Assembly (NCBI RefSeq): GCF_023206215.1
Contig: NZ_CP065800.1
Span: forward strand, 434,001-498,000
DNA: 64,000 nt
Origin: Butyrivibrio fibrisolvens
Lineage (GTDB): Bacteria > Bacillota > Clostridia > Lachnospirales > Lachnospiraceae
Direction: 5' to 3'
Part shown: piece by piece, positions 54,233 to 62,550 of the stretch
How positions within the stretch are numbered: the stretch's first letter is position 1
Layout of the letters: each line of letters begins with the position of its first letter
Notes under the pieces: generated by a model
What the model was told of the DNA's origin: nothing
The model's database searches: none
The model's input: the letters and a program-made list of their open reading frames with translations, nothing else
Translations under genes and position numbers: made by a program

Positions 54233-55543
54233 ATGTTAACATCCAAAACCATCGCGATAGCACTTTTTGTACTTATGTATGTACTCATGGTGCTATTACC
54301 AAAGAAAAGAGCTGTTGTTGCTCTCTCAACTGCAGCAATCTATGTAATCCTTACACTTATAGGAGTAGGCGGTGATCCTATCCTTCCAATCACGCAGGTA
54401 CCCAGTGCTATCGACTGGAACATACTTATGATGCTGGTAGGAACTATGGTTATCGTAGACTATTTCATCGAATCCAAGATGCCCAATGTTATTGCTGAGT
54501 GGCTTCTAAGACTTGCCCCTAATGTAATGTGGGTTACAATTCTCATGTCACTTTTCTCAGGTATCATCTCAGCTTTCATCGACAATGTAGCTACAGTACT
54601 TATGGTAGCACCTGTAGGACTTGCTATCTGTAAGAAGCTGAACATATCTCCTGTATCCATGATCATCTGTATCGCAGTATCCTCAAACCTTCAGGGCGCT
54701 GCAACACTTGTTGGTGATACTACATCTATCATGCTTGCAGGCGCTGCCGGCATGAACTTCAATGACTTCTTCGTATTCCACGGAAAAGCCGGTATCTTCT
54801 TTGCAGTTGAGCTTGGTGCTCTTCTTACTGTTCCGATCATGATGTTCCTCTTCCGCAAGGACAAAGAATCTGTTACATCAACAGAGCACACAGTTGTAAC
54901 TGACTATGTTCCGACTATTACAATGCTGGGACACGTGGTACTGCTTATCATCGCATCCTTCATTCCGGAAGGGATGAAGCCGGAGACAACCAATGGTATC
55001 ATCTGCCTTGTATGCGGCGTCCTCACTGTAGTATGGGAGATTGCCAAGCAGAAGAGCACAGATGGAATGTGGCACTCACTTAAGGCTATGGACTGGGATA
55101 CAATGCTCCTTCTTACAGGTCTGTTCTGCGTCATAGCAGGTATCACCAATGTTGGTGTCATAGATGATCTTGCAACTATGATCTCCAAGGCAGGTAGCAG
55201 CAACGTATTCATTTTGTATTCAATTGTAGTATGGGGTTCTGTAGCTATATCTGCTTTTATAGACAACATACCTTACGTTGCAACAATGCTCCCTATTCTG
55301 GGTTCTGTCGCAGCAACACTTAATGTAGATGCTAACTTCCTGTATTTCGGTCTTCTCATAGGAGCTACTCTTGGTGGTAACATTACTCCTATCGGAGCAT
55401 CTGCCAATATCGCAGGTGTTGGTATGCTTAGAAAAGAAGGTTATGAAGTTAAGTTCAGAGACTTCTTCAAGATTGGTATTCCGTTTACACTTACAGCTGT
55501 TATTACAGGTTATCTCTTCATTTGGTTTGTATGGAAGCCATGA
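54233..55543 (+). CDS. SLC13 / ArsB-NhaD type ion transporter, candidate Mn2+ efflux
   Basis: A 436-residue protein with about 11 membrane segments in two inverted halves. GTMVIVDYFIESKMPN, SAFIDNVATVLMVAPV and the repeat ISAFIDNIPYVATMLP in the second half are the hallmark re-entrant hairpins of the ion-transporter superfamily (ArsB, NhaD, SLC13). The start at 54233 follows AAAGGAGAC; a longer frame upstream has no site and runs into the riboswitch terminator. Control by a yybP-ykoY riboswitch implies a job in manganese homeostasis, which would be unusual for this family. Confidence 0.85.
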   Translation: MLTSKTIAIALFVLMYVLMVLLPKKRAVVALSTAAIYVILTLIGVGGDPILPITQVPSAIDWNILMMLVGTMVIVDYFIESKMPNVIAEWLLRLAPNVMWVTILMSLFSGIISAFIDNVATVLMVAPVGLAICKKLNISPVSMIICIAVSSNLQGAATLVGDTTSIMLAGAAGMNFNDFFVFHGKAGIFFAVELGALLTVPIMMFLFRKDKESVTSTEHTVVTDYVPTITMLGHVVLLIIASFIPEGMKPETTNGIICLVCGVLTVVWEIAKQKSTDGMWHSLKAMDWDTMLLLTGLFCVIAGITNVGVIDDLATMISKAGSSNVFILYSIVVWGSVAISAFIDNIPYVATMLPILGSVAATLNVDANFLYFGLLIGATLGGNITPIGASANIAGVGMLRKEGYEVKFRDFFKIGIPFTLTAVITGYLFIWFVWKP

Positions 55544-55565
55544 TGTAAATAATTATTTATTAATA

Positions 55566-55605
55566 AAATGGATATCAGCTTATTGTTGGCTGATATCCAT
55601 TTTTG
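55566..55605 (+). terminator. Terminator of the 54233 transporter
   Basis: AATGGATATCAGC pairs with GCTGATATCCATT, followed by TTTTG. Confidence 0.85.
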
Positions 55606-55687
55606 ATATGGTTATTTTTTGAGTTTGTTCAAACTTAATTCAAATATGAATTAATATTATTGATTATATGCTGTCCAAATACCATTA

Positions 55688-56626
55688 TCAGATGGTATTC
55701 TCAGATCCAAGTACATTCTTGATCTTATGAGCTACGATATCCTTGACATACTTACGGCCATCGCCAATATACTGACGAGGATCGAAGTGATCAGGGTTTG
55801 CTACGAAGTGCTCTCTGATACCTGCTGTCATGCCAAGACGAAGGTCTGAGTCGATGTTGATCTTGCAGACAGCGCCTCTTGCAGCTTCACGGAGCTGATC
55901 TTCCGGAACGCCGATGGCATCCTTTAATTTGCCGCCATGCTCGTTGATGATCTTAACATATTCCTGAGGTACAGAGCTTGATCCGTGCAGTACGATCGGG
56001 AATCCGGGAAGTCTTCTTGAAACCTCAGCAAGGATATCAAGACGAAGCTTAGGATTAGTGCCTGGCTTAAACTTATATGCACCATGGCTTGTTCCTATAG
56101 CGATTGCAAGTGAATCAACGCCTGTCTTGTTAACGAACTCTTCAACCTGATCAGGATCTGTGAACATAGCCTTATCAGCATCAACTGATACAGCATCTTC
56201 GATTCCTGCAAGAGTTCCAAGCTCAGCTTCTACTACTACACCGTGCTCGTGTGCGTACTCAGCAACCTTCCTTGACTCTTCTATATTTTCTTCGAAAGAG
56301 TGGCTTGAATAGTCGATCATAACTGATGTAAATCCATTGTCGATACAGTCTTTACATGTTGCAAAGTCTGCACCGTGGTCTAAGTGAAGTACCATAGGAA
56401 CTTCAGGATGAATCTCATTGGCAGCCTCTACCAGCTTTACAAGATATACGGAGTTAGCATATTTTCTAGCTCCCTGTGAAGCCTGTAAGATTACAGGGCT
56501 CTTAAGTTCAGCTGCAGCGTCAGTGATCGCCTGAACGATCTCCATGTTGTTGATGTTGAAAGCTCCGATAGCATATCCGCCTGTATAAGCTTTCTTGAAC
56601 ATTTCTGTTGATGTAACAAGTGCCAT
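55688..56626 (-). CDS. fba: Class II fructose-bisphosphate aldolase
   Basis: A 312-residue zinc-dependent aldolase of glycolysis. Zinc ligands lie in HLDHGADFATC, the middle signature is VEAELGTLAGIEDAV, and IVLHGSSSVPQEY carries another zinc-binding His. C-terminal KINIDSDLRLGMTAGIRE binds the sugar phosphate. The start follows AAAGGTGG. Confidence 0.95.
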   Translation of the reverse strand: MALVTSTEMFKKAYTGGYAIGAFNINNMEIVQAITDAAAELKSPVILQASQGARKYANSVYLVKLVEAANEIHPEVPMVLHLDHGADFATCKDCIDNGFTSVMIDYSSHSFEENIEESRKVAEYAHEHGVVVEAELGTLAGIEDAVSVDADKAMFTDPDQVEEFVNKTGVDSLAIAIGTSHGAYKFKPGTNPKLRLDILAEVSRRLPGFPIVLHGSSSVPQEYVKIINEHGGKLKDAIGVPEDQLREAARGAVCKINIDSDLRLGMTAGIREHFVANPDHFDPRQYIGDGRKYVKDIVAHKIKNVLGSENTI

Positions 56627-56810
56627 AGTAATACCACCTTTCTTAAATTATAGTCCTTGGATTTGTGTAGGAAAAAAAGAACTCCTTCCCCAATTAGTTA
56701 TATCTAACAATTGAATTAATTATAGCACCATTAAAAAAGTTACATATCAAAAATATGCAACTTTTTACTAATAATAGTTATATATTCAGAAAGATTAATT
56801 ATAAAACTGA

Positions 56811-57105
56811 AACTTTGCACTTGCCAAACATACGCCACCATTTGAGGCAACGCCGATGCGGATGGTTATAATGCATTTTCATATCTTGAAGGTGTTATAA
56901 TTCAGGGCATGATATCTGGATTTTTTTTATATTCTAGGGTCTGAAACTCGCTTCGCTCAAACATGCAGACCCTAAGAAGAATATAAAAATCCATCTCTCA
57001 TGCTCCTGAATTTTATAACACCTTCAAAAGATATGAAAATGCATTATAAACTATCCGCATCGGCGTTGCCTCAAATGGTGGCGTATGTTTGGCAAGTGCA
57101 AAGTT
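56811..57105. repeat. Long-hairpin element B (295 nt) between surE and fba
   Basis: The outer 53 bases (56811-56863 and 57053-57105) are perfect reverse complements. The interior is an imperfect stem leading to the apical AGGGTCTG...CAGACCCT hairpin around ACTCGCTTCGCTCAAACATG. The inner core (from about GGCATGATATCTG to CCATCTCTCATGCTCCTGAAT) matches element A (8472-8751), while the outer arms have no similarity to element A. No ORF. Confidence 0.85.
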
Positions 57106-57148
57106 TGAGTTATAAAATATGTGACATTAATTGTGTATGACATTTCTT

Positions 57149-57200
57149 TCGATAAGTATACATTCTTGAATTTTATATTCAAGAAGTCATACTTATCGAA
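57149..57200 (-). terminator. Hairpin at the end of surE
   Basis: TTCGATAAGTAT pairs with ATACTTATCGAA, with an inner TTGAAT/ATTCAA stem. It overlaps the surE stop codon. The U-run is missing, so termination efficiency is uncertain. Confidence 0.5.
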
Positions 57201-57930
57201 TAACTGTATTTCTTATGGTTCCTATTGAAATATAGCCATCGATAACAGCCTGCATATCACTGCCTTCCTGCGCCTTTTCAACCGGTATAGTTTTAAGAAC
57301 AACTTCTTTCTGCGCTTCGTCACTGTCTTCCACAACATACTTATCGTCCCAGAATGCACTCTGGGCTGGGAATCTGTCAAAGAGTATACCTTTATAATCT
57401 TCTATCTTGCATGATGGGAAGTTTACGTTCCATGCAAGTCCTTTGTCCAGAGGTTTAGAGATAAGATCTCTTAGTATCTCCTCAATGTGAGCATGCATTA
57501 CATCTGTATGACATTCATGCTCATCTGTAAAATAGTTCTGAGAAAAACATATAGCCGGAACTCCATAAAGAAGTGCTTCCATTGCAGCTCCAACTGTTGC
57601 TGAGTACTGTATATCATATCCGCAGTTTGCTCCCTTATTAACTCCGGACAGAACCAGATCAGGCTTTTCTCCATCCTTAAATAGTCCCAGATAGGAAGCT
57701 CTGACACAGTCTGCAGGTGTTCCTCCAAAAGCATAAGCAGATACACCAGGGACTGCAAAGTCGTGCTTCCTTATAGTCATCTTGTCGCGAAGGGTTATGT
57801 GATGCGACATAGCACTGCACTGATCTTCAGGTGCGATAACGATAACCTCTCCGAATTTCCTGGCAGTTTTTGCAAGGATCTCAATTCCTTCTGCATTTAT
57901 TCCATCATCGTTTGTAACAAGTATCTTCAT
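57193..57930 (-). CDS. surE: 5'/3'-nucleotidase SurE
   Basis: A 245-residue metal-dependent phosphatase. The N-terminus ILVTNDDGINAEGI carries the metal-binding Asp-Asp, followed by APEDQCSAMSHHIT and VLSGVNKGANCGYDIQYSATV. It dephosphorylates nucleoside monophosphates. Normal length. GGGATC precedes the start. Confidence 0.94.
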   Translation of the reverse strand: MKILVTNDDGINAEGIEILAKTARKFGEVIVIAPEDQCSAMSHHITLRDKMTIRKHDFAVPGVSAYAFGGTPADCVRASYLGLFKDGEKPDLVLSGVNKGANCGYDIQYSATVGAAMEALLYGVPAICFSQNYFTDEHECHTDVMHAHIEEILRDLISKPLDKGLAWNVNFPSCKIEDYKGILFDRFPAQSAFWDDKYVVEDSDEAQKEVVLKTIPVEKAQEGSDMQAVIDGYISIGTIRNTVIR

Positions 57931-58049
57931 AGTATGATCCCAAACCCCGGACTTATCAGCGCATAGTTATATTTTATATTATTTCAAGCTTTCCACTTGG
58001 AAGATATAAACCATCAGCCGCTTTCTTTGCTCGCGGCATAAAGCCTTAG

Positions 58050-60158
58050 TTAATATCTTAATACAACTGATGAATAAGCAGGCATTGTCAAAGTAAGTGT
58101 CCATTCTCTGACTTTTAGCGCCTCCTTCTTAATGTCAAAGCCATCTTCTGTAGTTAATATAAGCCTTTCAAGCACGCAGTCTTTTGGTATTCCCAAAGGC
58201 TTTAAGTCCAGCGTTATTTCCTTTTCTTTTTTGTTATTATTTAAAATTATGACAGATGCTGACTTTGCTGTAAACCTTCCGTAGCTAAGGATTCCTTTAG
58301 CCTTGGTGTCGCCCAGCTGGATAAGAGCGCCTTCTGTGAACTCATCGTATTTTTTATGTATACTGATAATATTCTTGTGGAAATCTATAAGCTCTTTATC
58401 CTCATGTCCCCATGGATAGGTCCTTCTGTTATCAGGATCTGTATATCCGCATACTCCGGCTTCATCGCCGTAGTAGAGAGTAGGAGCTCCCGGCCATGTC
58501 ATCTGAAGGACTACAGCTTCTCTGAATATGCCTTTATTGATGCCTTCATCTGCTGCCTCTGGCCCTTTCTTATCAGATGATCTTCCAGGTTTCATGTTGG
58601 TCCTTGTCATGAACCTTGAATGATCATGATTATCAAGCTGATTCATAGCAGTATACATAGAGAAGTTACCGAAGTTCTCTCCGATTGCCTTCTTCATCGA
58701 CTTCCAGAAATAGGAGGTATTATTGAGTCTGTTTTTCCGGAAGCTGTCAGAATGCTTGTCTTCACCTGTAAGAAACCATGTAACAGGCTCCATAAAGGCG
58801 TCATAGTTCATGATGGTATCCCACTGATCTCCAAGGAGCCAGTTTCTTGAAGTACCATAATTTTCTGCTAGTATTATAGCTTCAGGATTAGCATCTCTTA
58901 CAGCTTTTCTAAACCTCGACCAGAACTCGTGGTTGAAGCTCTCAGAATGTCCAAGGTCTGTAGCTACGTCAAGCCTCCATCCATCTGCATTAAAGGGGGC
59001 GCTTACCCATTTTCTTCCAAGTTTCAGGATGTACTGCTGCAAGGTTTCAGAGCCTTCAAAGTTGAGCTTTGGAAGTGTATCATAGCCCCACCAGCCGTCA
59101 TAGGAATTGTTATAGGGCCACTTCTTTTTTTTCTTAAAATCAAAACAATTATGGTATGCGCTATCCTCTGATTCAAAGGCACCGCCTCCATATATAAGTT
59201 CTCTGTCAAGCCACTTATTAAAAGATCCGCAGTGATTGAAAACGCCGTCTATTATAACTTTCATCCCTCGCTTATGGGCTTCTTCTACAAGCTTAGCAAA
59301 CAAAAGATCGCTTGCATCAAGATTTTTGATGTTAGTAACTCTATTTACGAATTGTGTTGCTTTCCTATTATCGGTAATATCTTTTTCCAGAGTATCGCCC
59401 TTATCTTCTACGATCTTGCCAAAGTGAGGGTCGATATGATCATAGTCCATGGTGTCATACTTATGGCTAGAGGGAGATGCGAATATTGGATTTAAGTACA
59501 GGACATCTACTCCAAGATCCTTTAGATAATCAAGCTTGTCTATAACGCCCTGAAGATCTCCGCCGTAGAACTCCTTGTAGCTTTCGGAAGGATGAGGATA
59601 CTTGTCCCAGTCGCTTACTCTTACAGTATGACCACCGTTATAGTGGTACTCATCAGTCAGGACATCATTGGACTTATCGCCGTTACAGAACCTGTCTACG
59701 AATATCTGGTACATGACAGCGCCCCTTGCCCAAGAAGGAGCATGTGTTCCGGGGAAAAGGCGAAATGCCATATGATTATCTGCCGCGGGCTTTTTGGTAA
59801 ATGCGCCCCTGTGGTCATAATAGACTATAGCCGGATCCTCTGTATTATCACTAGCAGCTTCGTCTTTATCTTTAGATGCGACCACCTTAAAGAAGTAGGA
59901 TAAAGGCTTATCTCCAAGCTGTATCCTGACTTCATAATAATCAAATACTTCGCTTTCATATCCTGGAAGCATTTCTTTGACGCCGGTCTTATTCATAAGA
60001 TTCATCTGGTACTCATATTCATCAGTGCATAAGAAAACCTTGTCAGCCTGCCCATGACCTGTCCTAAAATAGATGCTCACATCGCTGAATATATCCTGCT
60101 CGGCCTTATCAACATACTGCCCGGAAATATCATGGAATAACAAACTAAGATCAATCAT
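58050..60158 (-). CDS. GH13 alpha-amylase family enzyme (neopullulanase / cyclomaltodextrinase-like)
   Basis: A 702-residue cytoplasmic enzyme. An N-terminal CBM34-like beta-domain (about 1-115) precedes the (beta/alpha)8 barrel. The catalytic triad is visible: nucleophile Asp in DGWRLDVATDLGH, acid Glu in ILAENYGTS and Asp in QLDNHDHSRFM. IIDGVFNHCGSFN is conserved region I-like. It probably degrades maltodextrins brought in by the neighbouring ABC importer. I start at the ATG at 60158 behind GAGGGG. Confidence 0.9.
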   Translation of the reverse strand: MIDLSLLFHDISGQYVDKAEQDIFSDVSIYFRTGHGQADKVFLCTDEYEYQMNLMNKTGVKEMLPGYESEVFDYYEVRIQLGDKPLSYFFKVVASKDKDEAASDNTEDPAIVYYDHRGAFTKKPAADNHMAFRLFPGTHAPSWARGAVMYQIFVDRFCNGDKSNDVLTDEYHYNGGHTVRVSDWDKYPHPSESYKEFYGGDLQGVIDKLDYLKDLGVDVLYLNPIFASPSSHKYDTMDYDHIDPHFGKIVEDKGDTLEKDITDNRKATQFVNRVTNIKNLDASDLLFAKLVEEAHKRGMKVIIDGVFNHCGSFNKWLDRELIYGGGAFESEDSAYHNCFDFKKKKKWPYNNSYDGWWGYDTLPKLNFEGSETLQQYILKLGRKWVSAPFNADGWRLDVATDLGHSESFNHEFWSRFRKAVRDANPEAIILAENYGTSRNWLLGDQWDTIMNYDAFMEPVTWFLTGEDKHSDSFRKNRLNNTSYFWKSMKKAIGENFGNFSMYTAMNQLDNHDHSRFMTRTNMKPGRSSDKKGPEAADEGINKGIFREAVVLQMTWPGAPTLYYGDEAGVCGYTDPDNRRTYPWGHEDKELIDFHKNIISIHKKYDEFTEGALIQLGDTKAKGILSYGRFTAKSASVIILNNNKKEKEITLDLKPLGIPKDCVLERLILTTEDGFDIKKEALKVREWTLTLTMPAYSSVVLRY

Positions 60159-60578
60159 AGCATCCCCTCTCCTGTCTATAGGTAACATATTGTATATAAG
60201 ATAAACTAAGGTGCATCCTGTATCTTGTATTCTGCATCCTGCATACTGAACTGTTCATATTTTGATCAAAGTACTTGGCTAATTATTTGATATAAATAAA
60301 CAGATCAGTATATATGCCTTAATAATTTTCGCATTTTTTCGTATATCGTCATTATAGCATATACCGCCATCGAAACTCCAGTATTAATACAAAATATCCC
60401 ATCTGATATTAAAAGACATAAAAGCGCATGCCGTCTATATTTCAGGCAGCATACGCTTTTATTTTATATGGGAGTTATCATTTTCGTATATTTTCGTTTT
60501 TTAATTCCTTAACTCTATCTCTGAGGAGGACTTGCGTCCTTAGGGGGTTAACTTGCGTCCCTGGAGGGCCAAAATACG
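60159..60578. other. Intergenic region between the importer operon and the GH13 gene
   Basis: It holds the terminator at 60420-60461 and, at 60520-60575, two near-copies of a GGACTTGCGTCC / AACTTGCGTCC segment in which the first forms a small hairpin. The remainder is AT-rich without recognised features. Confidence 0.45.
60411..60470. terminator. Bidirectional terminator after the sugar importer operon
   Basis: AAAAGCGCATGCCG pairs with a segment ending GCATACGCTTTT (three wobbles or mismatches). T-rich sequence flanks it in both directions. Confidence 0.7.
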
Positions 60579-61433
60579 TCACCCCTTTACTGCTCCTGCA
60601 GTGAGGCCTTCTACTATCTGGTTACTGAATATACTATAGACGATAATAGTAGGAACGACCGCTATTACGATAGCTGCAAACATCTGTACATAGTTGGTTG
60701 CATACGGGCCTACAAAGTAGGTCAGTGTAACCGGAAGCGTCTTCTTCTCTGGATCTGATATGAATACCATCGATACCAGCAACTCGTTCCAGGTATTAAC
60801 GAAGCTCATCATACCTGTTACGAAGATTCCTGTCTTGGACAGTGGAAGTGCGATTGAGAAGAATATCTTGTAGATGGAGCATCCGTCAATACATGCTGCT
60901 TCGAACAGTTCTCCCGGCATGCTTCTGAAAAAGCCTACAAGGATAAATATAGTCATAGGAAGAGCAAATGTAATATACGGGATTATGATTCCTATGAGGG
61001 AGTTGGTGAACCTGATCTCAAAAAGAGGCGTCTTTATTTTCATCTTAGAGAACATTACAAAAAGAGGAATCAGAACGCAGTGTACAGGAACCATCATTCC
61101 TATCATGAAATAGGTGAGAGTCGCATTATTAAATCCAAATCTCATCCTGGCAATTCCAAATGCTGCCATAGCTCCAAGAAGAAGGCTGACTGCCAGCGTG
61201 AATACACATACAAATACTGAGTTCCAAAGTGCTATTCCAAGCTTGCCCTTGGTCCATGCAAAGATATAGTTACCAAGCTGCCATACCTGTGGTAGTCCGA
61301 ATGGATTGGAAAAGACCTCTGCATTGGTCTTAAATGATACAAGTACTATCCACACAAGCGGAGCTACATATAAGACAGCTATTATTGTCAGCACAATATA
61401 TATGATGACTTTTGAAAGAGTTATCTTCTTCAT
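60579..61433 (-). CDS. Sugar ABC transporter permease, MalG type
   Basis: A 284-residue protein with six membrane segments. The EAA loop ELFEAACIDGCSIYKIFF contacts the ATPase, and the C-terminus NQIVEGLTAGAVKG is the MalG family ending. It partners the upstream permease and binding protein. The start at 61433 follows GAGGTTAAGT; the frame extends a further 40 codons, but that part is the family-2 repeat, not coding. No ATPase gene is in the window; a shared MsmK-type ATPase is likely. Confidence 0.93.
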   Translation of the reverse strand: MKKITLSKVIIYIVLTIIAVLYVAPLVWIVLVSFKTNAEVFSNPFGLPQVWQLGNYIFAWTKGKLGIALWNSVFVCVFTLAVSLLLGAMAAFGIARMRFGFNNATLTYFMIGMMVPVHCVLIPLFVMFSKMKIKTPLFEIRFTNSLIGIIIPYITFALPMTIFILVGFFRSMPGELFEAACIDGCSIYKIFFSIALPLSKTGIFVTGMMSFVNTWNELLVSMVFISDPEKKTLPVTLTYFVGPYATNYVQMFAAIVIAVVPTIIVYSIFSNQIVEGLTAGAVKG

Positions 61434-61440
61434 ACTTAAC

Positions 61441-61534
61441 CTCATGTCGCGAGCAAAGCGAGTGACTAATGGTTCAAATTGGTGGAGCTCGCGACACCAA
61501 TTTGGGTTTGAAAGTGGAACACTTTCAAACTTTT
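61441..61534. repeat. Family-2 double-hairpin repeat, copy between two permease genes
   Basis: GTCGCGAGC ... GCTCGCGAC (9-bp perfect arms), then GTTTGAAAGTG-GAA-CACTTTCAAAC (11-bp perfect arms). The same architecture and related sequence occur at 36355-36447 and partly at 40978-41042. Here it lies inside an operon. Confidence 0.8.
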
Positions 61535-61542
61535 TGCTCCCC

Positions 61543-62430
61543 TTAGTTTTCAAAATCTTTAATGCTGATACATTTGTTTATGATAAATGTCACAAGAAGG
61601 CACATGATAAGAAGCACTATTGATATAGCACTTGCATAGCCGTATTTGAAGTATGAAAAGCCTTCAAAATAAAGCCATGTAGCCATTGTCTGTGTCTTGT
61701 TGTTAGGCCCTCCCTGTGTCATGTTATATACAAGGTCAAAGAATTTGAGTGATCCGATACATGTAAGCGATATAGTAGTTCTGGCCATAGGCTTTAATAA
61801 CGGAAGTGTTACATAAAAGAAAGTCTTGGTCTTGCCTGCACCATCTATGTAAGCTGCCTCCAATAGACTCTTGTCAATCCCGGCTATTCCTGCCATATAC
61901 AGCATCATAGTAGTACCTACGTAGATCCAAAGAGCAACTACGCCTATAACCCACATAGTAAGCGGTATATAGCCATTAACGGACATAAGCCAGTTAGGTC
62001 CCTGAATCCCAAATATCGCAAGGAGCTGATTAAGACCCATATTAGGTTTTAATATAAAGCTGAACAATAGTCCCAGTGCTGCCGAAGACAATACACACGG
62101 AAGATAGATGATATTCTTATAAACATTCTTACCATAGCGAAGTCCCGAAAGGATCGCTGCCAGGATCAGTCCTATTATCTGCTGAGTTATCAATGAGAAG
62201 ATCATAAAGAAGATCGAATTCTTAAGAGACGTAAGGAATATATCATCCTTTGTGAAAAGAGCTTTAAAATTACCAAAACCAATAAATTTGGGTTTAGTTA
62301 ATGCATTCCAATCACAAAGGGAAATATAGCCGGCGTATAATATAGGTCCAAACAAAACCAATGTAAAAAGAAGAGCCGCCGGTAGTATAAAAAACAGGAT
62401 AGCTTTTTTATCCCTAAGTGCTTTATTCAT
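61543..62430 (-). CDS. Sugar ABC transporter permease, MalF type
   Basis: A 295-residue protein with six membrane segments, starting MNKALRDKKAILFFILPAAL, and with the EAA loop LLEAAYIDGAGKTKTFFYVT. It forms the transmembrane channel with the MalG-type partner downstream. The start at 62430 has GGGGGAAGG upstream. Confidence 0.93.
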   Translation of the reverse strand: MNKALRDKKAILFFILPAALLFTLVLFGPILYAGYISLCDWNALTKPKFIGFGNFKALFTKDDIFLTSLKNSIFFMIFSLITQQIIGLILAAILSGLRYGKNVYKNIIYLPCVLSSAALGLLFSFILKPNMGLNQLLAIFGIQGPNWLMSVNGYIPLTMWVIGVVALWIYVGTTMMLYMAGIAGIDKSLLEAAYIDGAGKTKTFFYVTLPLLKPMARTTISLTCIGSLKFFDLVYNMTQGGPNNKTQTMATWLYFEGFSYFKYGYASAISIVLLIMCLLVTFIINKCISIKDFEN

Positions 62431-62451
62431 AGCCTTCCCCCACTTATTACA

Positions 62452-62517
62452 GATGCACGGAGATATCCATTCATGGGGGATCATCCTAAGATAATCCCAA
62501 GATAATCTCCGTGCATC
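62452..62517 (-). other. Stem-loop between binding-protein and permease genes
   Basis: GATGCACGGAGATTATC pairs with GATATCTCCGTGCATC around a 33-base loop, with no U-run. Such stems between binding-protein and permease genes often protect the upstream mRNA and raise binding-protein levels. Confidence 0.6.
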
Positions 62518-62550
62518 ATAATGACTTGACTTAGTTTCTAATTGTCACTA

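Noticed and set aside
61441..61553. 40-codon N-terminal extension of the MalG-type permease
   Set aside because: It is encoded by the family-2 repeat and has no ribosome binding site; the ATG at 61433 has a proper one.
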